64,000 nucleotides of DNA from Bog-473 sp963840245. Lineage in GTDB: Bacteria; Actinomycetota; Acidimicrobiia; Acidimicrobiales; RAAP-2. The DNA is taken from assembly GCA_963840245.1 (NCBI GenBank), contig CAWIYI010000015.1:86374-150373 (forward strand), given 5' to 3'. Of this stretch, positions 45,808 through 57,904 are shown in pieces. Numbering within the stretch: the first letter of the stretch is position 1; the number at the start of each line of letters is the position of its first letter. A program made the translations under genes and the position numbers. The notes under the pieces were generated by a model. It saw only the letters and a list, made by a program, of their open reading frames with translations. It was not told where the DNA came from and searched no databases.

Positions 45808-46673
45808 TCAGAACATGAAGTTCATGGCTCCCAGGACGGCCTGGCCCACCTGGGCATCGCCCTGCAGCACGACACCGCCGTCCGCCTGCACCTGTGCCGA
45901 CGTGGCCCGACCGCAGCCGAGACGCACGAAGTCGATGCTCGAGAGCGACAACGTCACCGCCGGCACGACGTCGTCGCCGACGGGGCGGGCGCGCCCACCC
46001 TCGACGGCGATCGTGAAGGCACGGCCGTCGTGCCCCGGCCCCGCCACCTCGAAGCGGACGGCGGTGCCGTCGCGCAGCCGGCCTTCTTGCCGACGACGAA
46101 GGGCATGGCGCCCTGCACGCGGTCCAGAGAGATCGCCGAGGCCGCATTCCCGCTGCCGCCCGGACGGTCGAGGGCGAGGCGCACGTCCTGCTCGTGCACC
46201 CAGCTGTCGTAGACCCGCACCGTCATGAACTCGGCGCGGGGCACCTCGCCGACCGGACTCCAGCCGACCTCGGCCCATCCCGCCGCGTCGAGCGCGTCCA
46301 ACTGGGCCAGCCGGGTCGTGGTCACGTCGACGAACTCCGCCCGCACGGCCGACCCGGGCAGCGCCCGCCGGACGGCGACGAAGCGCTCGTTGGTGGCCGC
46401 GAATTCGTTTTTCACGTGGTCGCCCAGGGGTCCGGGCCACTCGGGAACCGCCTCCCCCATGATCGCCCGTTCGATCCCGATCAGGTGCGACAGCTGGTCC
46501 TTGACGTCCCAGCCGGGGCATTCGGTGGGCAGCGCCCACTCGGACGCCGAAAGCGCGGAGCAGACCTCTTCGAGCTCTCCCCAGGTCTCCGCCAGCGCGC
46601 CGCGGGCGCGCTGCCCCCGCAGCAGCCAGTCACCGTCCTGACCTGCACCGTTGTCGACCACGAGGTCGACCAT
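45808..46673 (-). CDS. Maleylpyruvate isomerase / DinB-like mycothiol-dependent family protein, frame interrupted
   Basis: The N-terminal DinB-like helical bundle has CPGWDVKDQLSHLIGIERAIMGE, a pattern shared with the actinobacterial mycothiol-dependent maleylpyruvate isomerase family, including His and Glu/Asp metal ligands (DSWVHEQDVRLAL). After a frame change near 46083 an SCP2-like C-terminal domain follows (RFEVAGPGHDGRAF, SSIDFVRLGCGR). The family needs mycothiol or metals for activity; the substrate is unknown. Confidence 0.82.
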
Positions 46674-46777
46674 ACCCCCGGATCGTGCCTGCGGTGGCCC
46701 GACCATCCCCCAATCCCCGGAACCCCCCCGCTACGTTCATCTCCCGTCCAAGGCCATCACCGACCGAAGGAGTTGCC

Positions 46778-46933
46778 ATGGCTAACTACGAGGGGTACTG
46801 CGTGAAGTGCCGGGAAAAGCGTGAGTTCGACGGCCAGGAGGTCGAGCTGGCGAACGGGCGCCGCGCCGCGCAGGGCACCTGCCCGGTCTGCGGGACCAAG
46901 ATGAACCGGATCCTCGGCAAAGCCAAGGTCTGA
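46778..46933 (+). CDS. Small zinc-ribbon-like protein, DUF5679 family
   Basis: The 51-residue product has two Cys pairs (YCVKCREK and TCPVCGTKMNRILGK), probably a zinc ribbon, and a short strand segment EFDGQEVELANGRRAAQG between them. The Shine-Dalgarno AAGGAG six bases before ATG at 46778 supports it. Such proteins are common in actinobacteria; the function is unknown, possibly nucleic-acid binding. Confidence 0.85.
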   Translation: MANYEGYCVKCREKREFDGQEVELANGRRAAQGTCPVCGTKMNRILGKAKV

Positions 46934-46953
46934 CGCGGGACGCGCCAGAACCG

Positions 46954-46974
46954 GCCAGCGTGCCGCCGGCTGGC
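46954..46974 (+). terminator. Hairpin after the DUF5679 gene
   Basis: gccagc (46954-46959) pairs with gctggc (46969-46974) around a nine-base loop. It lies in the short gap before the deacylase gene and has no T-run. It is a candidate weak terminator only. Confidence 0.35.
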
Positions 46975-46982
46975 GTGACACG

Positions 46983-48717
46983 ATGCACACCGTGCACGAC
47001 CTGATCATCAAGGGTGGAACGCTCGTCGACGGGACCGGTGCCGCAGCGACCGCGGCCGACGTCGCGGTCGACTCCGGCCGCATCACCGAGGTGGGTACCG
47101 TCCAGGGCGGCGCCACCCGGCTGATCGACGCCGACGGTCTGCTGGTGACGCCGGGGTGGGTCGACGTCCACACCCACTACGACGGCCAGGCCACCTGGGA
47201 CCCGGAGCTCGCCCCGTCGTCGTGGCACGGGGTCACCACGCTCGTGATGGGCAACTGTGGCGTCGGGTTCGCCCCGGCCCAGCCCGACCGCCACGACTGG
47301 CTCATCGGCCTCATGGAAGGGGTCGAGGACATCCCGGGCACCGCCCTGGCCGAGGGGATCGAGTGGGCGTGGGAGACCTTCCCCGAATATCTCGACGCCC
47401 TCGAGCGGCGGCGCTGGACCGTCGATGTCGGCACCCAGGTGCCCGCACGCCGCCGTGCGGGCCTATGTCATGGGTGAGCGGGGCGCTCGCAACGAGGCCG
47501 CGACCGCCGAGGACATCGAGGCGATGCGCGCCATCGTGCTCGAGGCGATCCGGGCCGGGGCGATGGGTTTCTCCACCTCACGGACCATGGGGCACCGGGC
47601 CGTCGACGGCGAGCTGGTGCCGGGGACGTTCGCGGCCGAGGACGAGCTCTTCGGCATCGGGTCCGCCCTGGGCGAGGCCGGCACGGGCGTCTTCGAACTG
47701 GCCCCGCTCGGCTCCGCGGGCGAGATGCTCGAGGACGTCATGCAGGAGGTCGACTGGATGCGCCGGCTGTCGGCCGCCATCGACCGGCCCGTGTCGTACG
47801 CGCTGTTGCAGGCCGACGGCGATCCCGAGCTGTGGCGCAAGCAGCTGGAGGTCTCCCTCGACGCCTGCGCCGAGGGGGCGCAGCTCTTCCCCCAGATCGC
47901 CGGCCGGCCCACCGGCATCCTGACGGGACACCACACGACGCTGTGCCTCTTCTCCGACTTCCCGGCGTATGCGGCGCTGCGGGCGCGCTGCGAATCCAAC
48001 GCGGAGCTCGGGGCTGCGCTGGCCGACCCCGACGTGCGGCGCTCGATCGTGTCGTGGACACCGTCGTCACCGGCTCAGGCCAAGGCGATGGAGAAGGCGT
48101 ACGAGCGCACGTTCGTCCTCGGGAACCCGCCCGACTACGAGCCTGGCCCCGAGCGCTCGCTGGCGGGCGTGGCCGCGGCGCGCGGCGTGTCGCCGCTGGA
48201 GGTCGCCTACGACGAGATGGCCCGCGACGGCGGGCAGGGGCTGCTGTACCTCCCGATCCTCAACTACGCCACCGGCGACCTCGACCACGTGCGCGAGATG
48301 ATGCTGCACCCGCAAGGCCTCACCGGGCTGGCCGACGGCGGCGCCCACACCGGGACCATCTGCGACGCCTCCATGCCGACGTTCATGCTCACGCACTGGA
48401 CCCGCGACCGCAGTCGGGGCGACCTGTTGCCGCTCGAATACGTGGTGAAGAAGCAGACCCATGACACGGCACGCCTCTACGGCATGGCCGACCGCGGCAC
48501 GGTGGAGCCCGGCGCCCTCGCCGACTTCAACCTCATCGACTACGACGCGCTCACGCTGGGCGCGCCCTACGTGGCCGCTGACCTTCCGGCCGGCGGGCGC
48601 CGGCTACTGCAGAAGGCATCGGGGTACGTGGCGACCATCAAGGCGGGCACGGTGACGTTCGAGCACGGCGAGGCGACCGGTGCGCTGCCGGGTCGTCTCG
48701 TACGCGGCGCCCGCTGA
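46983..48717 (+). CDS. N-acyl-D-amino-acid deacylase / D-aminoacylase family amidohydrolase, frame interrupted
   Basis: Merged frames give about 577 residues. The N-terminal beta domain (DLIIKGGTLVDGTGAAA) leads to the metal site GWVDVHTHYDGQATWD, a Cys-containing loop VMGNCGVGFAP, AGAMGFSTSRT and LADGGAHTGTICDAS. The C-terminal half has ALADFNLIDYDAL. The frame changes near 47447: gtgcccgcacgcc has one C more than gtgccgcacgcc, which restores QVPHAAVRAYVMG. The family cleaves N-acyl-D-amino acids; the true substrate could differ. Confidence 0.92.
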
Positions 48718-48789
48718 ACCCATCGGACCAGCCGCACTCCTTTCCGCCCGCGCCGCGCCTCCGCCCGACAGGGCAGACTGCATCCCGTT

Positions 48790-50157
48790 ATGGAGGCGCC
48801 CGTGACCCAGTACGCCCTCCGGGACGGCATCCACGTCGGCTACCAGGTCTGGGGGCCGGGACCCGAGGCGGCCGGGGACAGCCGGGTCGACGTGCTCGAG
48901 TTCAACAGCGGGCTGATGATCTCCATCGACGAGACCATCGACGAGCCGAACTGGCTGCGCTACACCGAGCGGGTGGCGGAGTTCTCCCGGTTGCTCCGCT
49001 TCGACGCCGGCGGCCTCGGGCTGTCCGATCCCCTGCCGACGGGCACGGACCCCTCCATCGAGGGCTGGGGGCGCGACGCCCTCGCCGTGATGGACGCCGC
49101 GGGATGTGACCGGGCCGTGGTCCTGGCCTCGACCGGGGGCGCCATGGCCGCCCTGTGGCTGGCCGCCACACACCCCGAACGCGTCATCTCCCTGGTCATC
49201 GTCAACGGGACGGCCCGGGTGGGCGCGGCCGAGGACTACGGCTTCGGCGTGCCCGACGAGGAAATCGAGCTGACGGCGGGCATCGAGGTGGCGGTGACCG
49301 AGGACGACGTCCCCCAGGACATCGCGATCTTCGCCCCGAGCCTGGCCCACCGGGTGGGCTTCCGGGAATGGTGGGGGCGGGCGGCCCGGCGCGGGGCCAG
49401 CCCGGCCACCGCCGTCGCCTTCAACCTCGTCACCTTCTCCGCCGACGTCCGCTGGTGCCTCCCGGCCATCACGTGCCCGACCCTCGTCTTTGCCCGCCTC
49501 GACAGCTATGCCAACCTGAGCGAGCACGGCCGCTACCTGGCCGAGCACATCGCCGGCGCCCGGTTCGTGACCACGCCCGGGGCCGACCTGCTCCCGTGGA
49601 CCGGTGAGTTCGAGTCCATCGTCGACGAGATGGAGGAGTTCGTCACCGGGCACGCGGGGGCGCACGCCGCCACGCGGCTGCTCGCCGCGGTGCTCTTCAC
49701 CGACATCGTGGACTCGACCGGGCGCGCCGCCGAAGCGGGCGACCGCCAGTGGCGCGCCGTCCTCGACGAGTTCGACGTCAACGTCGGACGGCTCCTGACC
49801 CGCCACGACGGCATGCTCGTCAAGACGACCGGCGACGGGATCCTGGCCCGCTTCGCCGCGCCGGCCCAGGCGGTGCGCTGCGCCGAAGCCATGGTGGCGA
49901 CCGCCCGCAGCTTCGGCCTGCAGCTGCGGGCCGGCCTGCACGCGGGCGAGGTGGAGCTGCGTGGCGACGACATCGGCGGCTTGGCCGTCCACATCGCCTC
50001 GCGGGTGAGCGCCATGGCGGGACCCGGCGAGGTGCTGGTGACCGGCACCGTGCGCGACCTGGTCGTCGGCTCGGGCATCGTCTTCGACGACCGCGGCCGC
50101 CACAACCTCAAGGGCCTGCCCGACGAGTGGCAGGTGCTGGCGGTGGAGCGGGCGTAG
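48790..50157 (+). CDS. Class III adenylate/guanylate cyclase with N-terminal alpha/beta-hydrolase domain
   Basis: The product has 455 residues. Residues 1-275 are an alpha/beta-hydrolase fold (FNSGLMISIDETIDEP, LLRFDAGGLGLSDP, nucleophile elbow VVLASTGGAMAALW). The expected catalytic His near the end is replaced (PGADLLPWTG, where relatives have Asp-His-Leu-Pro), so this half may be a ligand sensor. Residues 290-450 form the cyclase catalytic domain: VLFTDIVDSTGRAAEAGD (metal Asp), TTGDGILARF and LRAGLHAGEVE. It starts by ATG at 48790. A HAD gene overlaps its end. Confidence 0.92.
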   Translation: MEAPVTQYALRDGIHVGYQVWGPGPEAAGDSRVDVLEFNSGLMISIDETIDEPNWLRYTERVAEFSRLLRFDAGGLGLSDPLPTGTDPSIEGWGRDALAVMDAAGCDRAVVLASTGGAMAALWLAATHPERVISLVIVNGTARVGAAEDYGFGVPDEEIELTAGIEVAVTEDDVPQDIAIFAPSLAHRVGFREWWGRAARRGASPATAVAFNLVTFSADVRWCLPAITCPTLVFARLDSYANLSEHGRYLAEHIAGARFVTTPGADLLPWTGEFESIVDEMEEFVTGHAGAHAATRLLAAVLFTDIVDSTGRAAEAGDRQWRAVLDEFDVNVGRLLTRHDGMLVKTTGDGILARFAAPAQAVRCAEAMVATARSFGLQLRAGLHAGEVELRGDDIGGLAVHIASRVSAMAGPGEVLVTGTVRDLVVGSGIVFDDRGRHNLKGLPDEWQVLAVERA

Positions 50158-50780
50158 TGATTCGAGCCGTGCTGTTCGACTTCGGCGGCGTGATCTCGTC
50201 GAGCCCGTTCGAGGCGTTCGCCCACCTGGAGGCCGAACGCGGGCTGCCGGCCGGTTTCATCCGGACGGTGAACGCGACCGATCCCGACACCAATGCCTGG
50301 GCGCAGCTCGAACGCGGTGAGGTCGATGTGGAGACGTTCGGGTCGCTGTGGTCCGCCGAGGCCGAGGCCCTGGGCCACGAATTGGACGGGCGGCTGGTGC
50401 TCGAGCGTTTGGCCGGGGAGATCCGGCCCCGGATGGTCGCGGCGATCCGCGCCTGCCAGCCGGCGTACAAGACGGCCTGCCTCACCAACAACTTCACCCG
50501 GGCGGAGGCGGTCCTCTCGGTCGAGGTGGCCGCGGTGTACGCGCTCTTCGATGCCGTCCTCGAGTCACGGGTGCTGGGCGTGCGCAAGCCGGACCCCCGC
50601 TTCTATCAGCTGGCCTGTGAGGCTCTCGGCGTCGAGCCGGACGAGTGCGTGTTCCTCGACGACCTCGGCGTCAACCTCAAACCGGCGCGGGCGCTCGGGA
50701 TGCACACCATCAAGGTGACCGACCCCGACGCGGCGCTCCGTGAGCTCGGGGGGTTGCTCGGGCTGGCGCTGGGAGGATGA
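50157..50780 (+). CDS. HAD-superfamily hydrolase, subfamily IA
   Basis: The 207-residue phosphatase has motif I VLFDFGGVIS, motif II ACLTNNF, the motif III Lys in GVRKPDPRFY and motif IV ECVFLDDLGVNLKPARALGM. In motif I the second acidic position (D-x-D) is Gly (DFGG), as in many epoxide-hydrolase-like and acid-base-altered HAD members. The GTG start overlaps the cyclase TAG by one base, so the two are coupled. The substrate is unknown. Confidence 0.9.
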   Translation: MIRAVLFDFGGVISSSPFEAFAHLEAERGLPAGFIRTVNATDPDTNAWAQLERGEVDVETFGSLWSAEAEALGHELDGRLVLERLAGEIRPRMVAAIRACQPAYKTACLTNNFTRAEAVLSVEVAAVYALFDAVLESRVLGVRKPDPRFYQLACEALGVEPDECVFLDDLGVNLKPARALGMHTIKVTDPDAALRELGGLLGLALGG

Positions 50781-50886
50781 GTCCGCACTGCCGAGCCGTT
50801 CTTCAGCGGATTCGTGGATGCCGAACGGGTCAGGCCCACAACGACGAGACGGAGCGGCGGTATCGCCGGCTTTGGCGATGGTCCGG

Positions 50887-51687
50887 TCAGAACAGCACCG
50901 GCACCTCATGTCGATGCACGCTCGGCTCTCGGTAATTGCCTCTCTTTTGGCGAGGTGGCAAGACGACTCGCGCCGCTTTCTCGCTCTCATAGGGGACCAG
51001 CTCGAGGATGTGGCTGATGATGTTGAGCCGGGCCCGTCGCTTGTCGTCGGAGTTGGCGACGTACCAGGGAGCCACCTTGGTGTCCGTGGCGTCGAACATG
51101 GCGTCACGCGCCCTCGAGTAGTCGAACCAGCGGCCATAGGATTCCAGATCCATCTGTGAGAGCTTCCAGGTCTTGCGGCCGTCGTCGATGCGGGCAGTCA
51201 AGCGCCGCGTCTGCTCCTCTTCGCTGACCTCGAGCCAGTACTTGAGCAGAATCACGCCAGAGTCGATGATCGCCTGCTCGACCAACGGAACGAGCTGCAG
51301 GAATCGGTCCGCCTCGTGCTCTGTGCAAAAACCCATGACTCGTTCGACGCCGGCACGGTTGTACCAGCTTCGATCGAAGATGACCACCTCACCGCCGGCA
51401 GGCAGGTGGGGAATGTAGCGTTGCAGGTACATCTGAGAGCGTTCACGCTCGTTCGGAGCTGGGAGTGCGACGACCCGGAAGACGCGGGGGCTCACCCGCT
51501 CGGTGATCCGCTTGATCACCCCGCCCTTTCCGGCGGTGTCCCGGCCCTCGAACACGATGCACACCTTGGCGTGCTCGTGCACGATCCAGCGCTGCAGTTG
51601 CACGAGCTCGACCTGGAGGCGCCGGAGCTCCTTCTCGTACTCCTTGCGTCGCATCTTGCCGCGAGTCTCTGCTCCGCTCTCTCCCAT
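50887..51687 (-). CDS. ppk2: Polyphosphate kinase 2 (class I, single domain)
   Basis: The 266-residue enzyme transfers phosphate between polyphosphate and nucleotides. It has Walker A VFEGRDTAGKGGVIKRI, PNERERSQMYLQRYI, Walker B GGEVVIFDRSWYNRAGVERVMGF and a lid Arg-rich RLTARIDDGRKTWKLSQMDLESYGRWFDYSRARD-type segment. ATG at 51687 is used because MRRKEYEKELRRLQVELVQL follows soon after; an upstream frame to 51807 lacks support. It is divergent from the P-type ATPase. Confidence 0.93.
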   Translation of the reverse strand: MGESGAETRGKMRRKEYEKELRRLQVELVQLQRWIVHEHAKVCIVFEGRDTAGKGGVIKRITERVSPRVFRVVALPAPNERERSQMYLQRYIPHLPAGGEVVIFDRSWYNRAGVERVMGFCTEHEADRFLQLVPLVEQAIIDSGVILLKYWLEVSEEEQTRRLTARIDDGRKTWKLSQMDLESYGRWFDYSRARDAMFDATDTKVAPWYVANSDDKRRARLNIISHILELVPYESEKAARVVLPPRQKRGNYREPSVHRHEVPVLF

Positions 51688-52002
51688 CACACGGCGCCCG
51701 ACCGGCGGCGATCCGTCGCATTCATCGCAGCCTCCCCGATCGCGTCGACTCGGCGTCAGTGTAAGTCCTGACCGCAGCGCCTGCCACGGGTCGGACGGAT
51801 GCCCCATGCCCCATGCCTCAGGGCACCGGCGAACCGACAGGGGCGTGCGCGGCGAGCAAGGCCCGACGCTCCGTTGCGCAGCCCCGGGTCGGCCACTGTC
51901 GGAGTGGTACGTTCACGTTGTTTTCGTCCCGCGAGCGTCCAAGATCGATCGGGCGACGGTGCAAGAGACCCTTTCCGAGGTTCGGATGAGTGGAGGGAGG
52001 CC

Positions 52003-52089
52003 ATGAAGGACAAGAGGAGCTTCGGGCGTGGCGACTCTCTCGACCAGAGTGATCCGCTGCCGACTGCGCGACCGGCCACGATCTCGTGA
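52003..52089 (+). CDS. Possible 28-residue leader peptide upstream of the P-type ATPase
   Basis: An ATG at 52003 with a strong GGAGGG site (51992-51997) opens a 28-codon frame with DSLDQSDPLPTARPATIS at its end. The stop at 52087-52089 lies 13 bases before the ATPase ATG, which has no Shine-Dalgarno of its own. This suggests translational coupling or a regulatory leader. The Asp-Pro-x-Pro stretch recalls Pro-rich leader peptides of Mg2+ transporter mRNAs, but I see no proven homology. Confidence 0.4.
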   Translation: MKDKRSFGRGDSLDQSDPLPTARPATIS

Positions 52090-52102
52090 TCCAACCCGAA
52101 TC

Positions 52103-54862
<2,760 letters not shown>

Positions 54863-55020
54863 ACGAGGGTCGTTCTGGGAACGGCGCCCAGTCCGTAGGA
54901 TTCCGTAGGACGCTGGCTCGTTTCGTAGCCCTCGCCCTCCTCCTCGTCGGCGAGCCCGGCCCAGCACCCCCGCGACCTCTTCGAGGGCCTGGTCACCCAA
55001 CTAACATTCGTCCAGTCGTA

Positions 55021-55097
55021 CGGGATGTGGCGCAGCTTGGCAGCGCGCCTGCTTTGGGAGCAGGAGGTCCGGGGTTCAAATCCCCGCATCCCGACCA
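55021..55097 (+). tRNA. tRNA-Pro (anticodon UGG)
   Basis: A 77-nt cloverleaf has acceptor stem cgggatg (55021-55027) pairing with catcccg (55087-55093), discriminator A and encoded CCA (55095-55097). The anticodon arm cctgc/gcagg has loop tttggga and anticodon TGG at 55055-55057. The T loop ggttcaaat is standard. It is not in a tRNA cluster. Confidence 0.95.
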
Positions 55098-55319
55098 CAT
55101 GCGGTGGACCCCTCGGGTGGCTCGCACGTCGTCGCCCAGAGGACAGGACCGCGCCGTAACCGCCCGCCTTCCTCCCGGTGGAGGAACGCCGCGGGGATCA
55201 TGGACGTCGCGCTCACTCGACGGCTTCCCTTGGGCCAGCCCGGCGATGAGAGACGGACCCGGCCGAACCGAATCCCGCGGCGGCATGAAACAGGCAGTTG
55301 CCGCCCCGACGGAGCGTGT

Positions 55320-55529
55320 TCAGGTCCGCCGGAGGGTGACGCTGCACCAGGCGCGCTTGCGGCACCCCGGACAGGTCATCCGGTGGTCGAAGCGGCCCCG
55401 GGGCAACCAGATCCCCAGCGGGAACTGGAAGATGAGCAGGTCGAGCACACCAATGCGCGACGTCTGACCACAGCGCGCACACTTCACGGTGAAGGAGCCT
55501 CGCTCGTCGAGCGGATTCCCAGACGTCAT
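55320..55529 (-). CDS. Small protein with two CxxC pairs (zinc-ribbon-like)
   Basis: The 69-residue product from ATG 55529 has VKCARCGQTSRIG and MTCPGCRKRAWCSVTL. Between them is an amphipathic stretch LDLLIFQFPLGIWLPRGRFDH. The four Cys residues could bind zinc. I do not recognise a named family. It lies downstream of parA on the same strand, separated by about 176 bases with no clear gene. Confidence 0.62.
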   Translation of the reverse strand: MTSGNPLDERGSFTVKCARCGQTSRIGVLDLLIFQFPLGIWLPRGRFDHRMTCPGCRKRAWCSVTLRRT

Positions 55530-55705
55530 CACCAGACTCTCTGGTTCCGGGCGGGCACCCGAGTACAGCGCTCGCTTGCCCAAGGGCAGCGCCACGGTCG
55601 ACACCCCTTCGGGGGATCCTGTTGTGCCCGGCGATGGCACCCAGAAGAGGGCGCGCTTCCCGAGTGGATCCGGCGCTTTGTCGCTCCGCGAGCCGGTCAC
55701 GCCGC

Positions 55706-56479
55706 TCAGGCGGTCTGCATCGCGTCGTAGACGCGCGTGGAGAGCACCCGGTAGGCGACCGCTCCCGGGGAGGTCGGTGCGTGCTGCAGGACCGACTGGC
55801 CGAGGCCGGGCGCTTCCGCGAAGCGCACCGACTTGGGGACCGCCGGCTGGAAGAGCGGCAGACCGTACCGATCCTTGACCTCGGAGAGGACCTGCCGGGA
55901 ATGTGTCGTGCGCGCGTCGAACATCGTGGGGATCACGCCGAGCACCTGCAGCTTCTCGTTGGCGAACTGCCGTACGTCCTCGATCGTCTCGAGCAGCTGC
56001 CCGACACCACGGTGGCTGAGTGCCTCGCACTGCAGCGGCACGATCACCGCCTCCGCCGCGGTCAGGCCGTTGATCGTCAGCACGCCGAGCGAGGGCGGGC
56101 AATCGATCAGCACCGCGTGGTAGTCGTCGAGCACCGGGAGCAACGCCTGGGCCAGGACGTGCTCCCGTCCGGTCCGGCTCAGCAGGTGCACCTCCGCTCC
56201 GGCCAGGTCGATGGTCGCCGGCACCAGGGAGAGGTTCGGCACGTCGGGCACCGGCTTGATGACCTCGGACAGGCGGGCCCGGCGGACCAACACGTCGTGG
56301 AGCGATGCATCGAGCTCGTCAGGGTCGAATCCCATGGAGAACGTCAGGCACGCCTGCGGGTCGAGGTCGACCACAAGCACACGGCGGCCCTGCTGCGCCA
56401 GTGCCACGCCCAGTGACTGCACGGTCGTCGTCTTGGCCACGCCGCCCTTCTGGTTGGCGACGGCGATGACCTTGAGCAT
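55706..56479 (-). CDS. parA: ParA/Soj-family ATPase
   Basis: The 257-residue deviant-Walker ATPase has VIAVANQKGGVAKTTTVQSLG (Lys signature), switch I VLVVDLDPQACLTFSMG, VLIDCPPSLGVLTINGL and PLQCEALSHRGVGQLLETI. These proteins move chromosome, plasmid or other cargo with a ParB-type partner. No parB, parS or rRNA-proximal gidA/rnpA cluster is near, so this is an accessory ParA rather than the origin-linked one. The neighbouring function is unknown. Confidence 0.9.
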   Translation of the reverse strand: MLKVIAVANQKGGVAKTTTVQSLGVALAQQGRRVLVVDLDPQACLTFSMGFDPDELDASLHDVLVRRARLSEVIKPVPDVPNLSLVPATIDLAGAEVHLLSRTGREHVLAQALLPVLDDYHAVLIDCPPSLGVLTINGLTAAEAVIVPLQCEALSHRGVGQLLETIEDVRQFANEKLQVLGVIPTMFDARTTHSRQVLSEVKDRYGLPLFQPAVPKSVRFAEAPGLGQSVLQHAPTSPGAVAYRVLSTRVYDAMQTA

Positions 56480-56534
56480 CGCCGGAGTCTAGGACCGCCC
56501 CGGATCGTTTTCCCAGGGGATTTCGCTCCAGAGG

Positions 56535-57685
56535 TCAGCGGTAGGACGCCTCTTCGCGGCCGACATCGGTCACCAGGTTGCCCAGGGCCAGATTGACATC
56601 GTCCAGGTGGTACCCCCACGTGGGGCCGAGGGTGGCCGAGACGGTCGGACGTGGGTCACCGGGGGCCGGCGCGGCCGTCACCTGCAACCAGGATGCGCCT
56701 GCACTCTGCTGGCATTGTGCGGTGTAGAGGCCCGGGAAGGTCACCCACGGCGTCAGCACCCGGACTCCGGACGACTGTGCGGTGGCGCTACGGAAGAACG
56801 GCTGCAGGCGGCCGGCCGGGGCCGAGAACGTCACGGGGTTGACGCACGCCACCTGTTGCGACGCGGATGCGGTCTGACCAGACAGCAGGCTCACCCCACG
56901 ACCGGCGCGCCCGAAGAGCGAGTTGGCCGGCGGCGTCGAGCCGAAGGTCGAATAGGCGATGACACAGCCGGTCTGGTTCGCCGATCCGCAGGTGGGGATG
57001 TTGCGGAAGGTCCCACCGACGGTCCGACCGGCGGGGACCTGCACGTTGCCTCCCAGGAGGATGGCGGACACCATGCGCTTCCGGAGGCTCGGCGAGGGAT
57101 CGACCTGGCTCTGCAACAGCCGGATGAGCATGGACGCACCCTGCGAATGCCCGATGAAGACGATCGGCCTGCCGTGATTGTCGTGGGCGAGATAGTCCTT
57201 CCAGGCGGCCAGCAGGCTGGCGTACGCGGTGGCCACGCCCGCCCGCAGCGCCGTGAGACCCTTCAACCCGGCCACCGTCACCTGACGGTACATGGGCGCC
57301 CACACGGTGCAGCGCTGGGAGAAGCGGGAGGCCTGCACTATCGCCGCCGCCCTCTCGGCCGGTTGCACGGTGAGGTCGGCGTTCTCGCTCGTCTCGGTTG
57401 AAACGGTCGGGTACACGTAGAAGCAGTCGAAACGGCGCGCCTGCGGTGACGCCGGGGCGATCGAGCGGGTGGCTCGTCCCCGCACCGGTGACGGCGGTGG
57501 CGGCCCGGCTCACGGTGCACGGATCGGCCGCCTGGTTCGGGCGGCACAGCCACACCGTGCTCGACGCGGCGTGGAGCAGGCAGCGTCTCCGCCCCTACGG
57601 CCGGCATGAACGCGGTGAACACGCCGGCGGAGAGCACACCGGCGAGGGCTGCTGTCCCCAATCTGCGTGCTGTCCGCTTTCCCAT
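56535..57685 (-). CDS. Secreted DUF3089 family alpha/beta-hydrolase-like protein, frame interrupted twice
   Basis: ATG at 57685 opens a signal peptide (TARRLGTAALAGVLSAGVFTAF). The DUF3089 pattern then follows across two frames: WLCRPNQAADPCTV, then RFDCFYVYPTVSTET, the nucleophile elbow VFIGHSQGASML, and AYSTFGSTPPANSLFGR. The His/Asp of a triad may be in GYHLDDVNLALGNL. Frame changes lie near 57560 and 57470. The family includes lipase-like proteins of unknown substrate; Cys pairs suggest disulfides outside the cell. Confidence 0.83.
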
Positions 57686-57904
57686 GGCGAGTCCGCCTCT
57701 CCCCCTCGAGCCCCACGTTCGACCCCCTGTCGCAAGACAGCGCCAGCCTAGAAGCCCGGACTCGGCACCTGTGGGCATCGAGGCGTGCGGACCAGCCGGG
57801 CGCGGGCGAGCGCATAGGGTCGAGGTGGCACAGCTGGGCGGAGCGGTCGCTCGCCACGACCCCCTGGCTCGCCTCGCCCGTAGACCAGAGAACCGAAAGA
57901 GAAC

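Noticed and set aside
51799..52089. 96-residue frame before the P-type ATPase
   Set aside because: Only its last 28 codons have a ribosome site; the rest is Arg/Ala-rich chance frame.
55021..55097. tRNA-Pro as an integration site
   Set aside because: I saw no second copy of its 3' end and no integrase next to it inside the window.
55540..55700. Quasi-repeat between the Cys-rich gene and parA (two PLGKRALxx-like stretches)
   Set aside because: The two copies differ in many bases and no element ends or hairpin could be supported.
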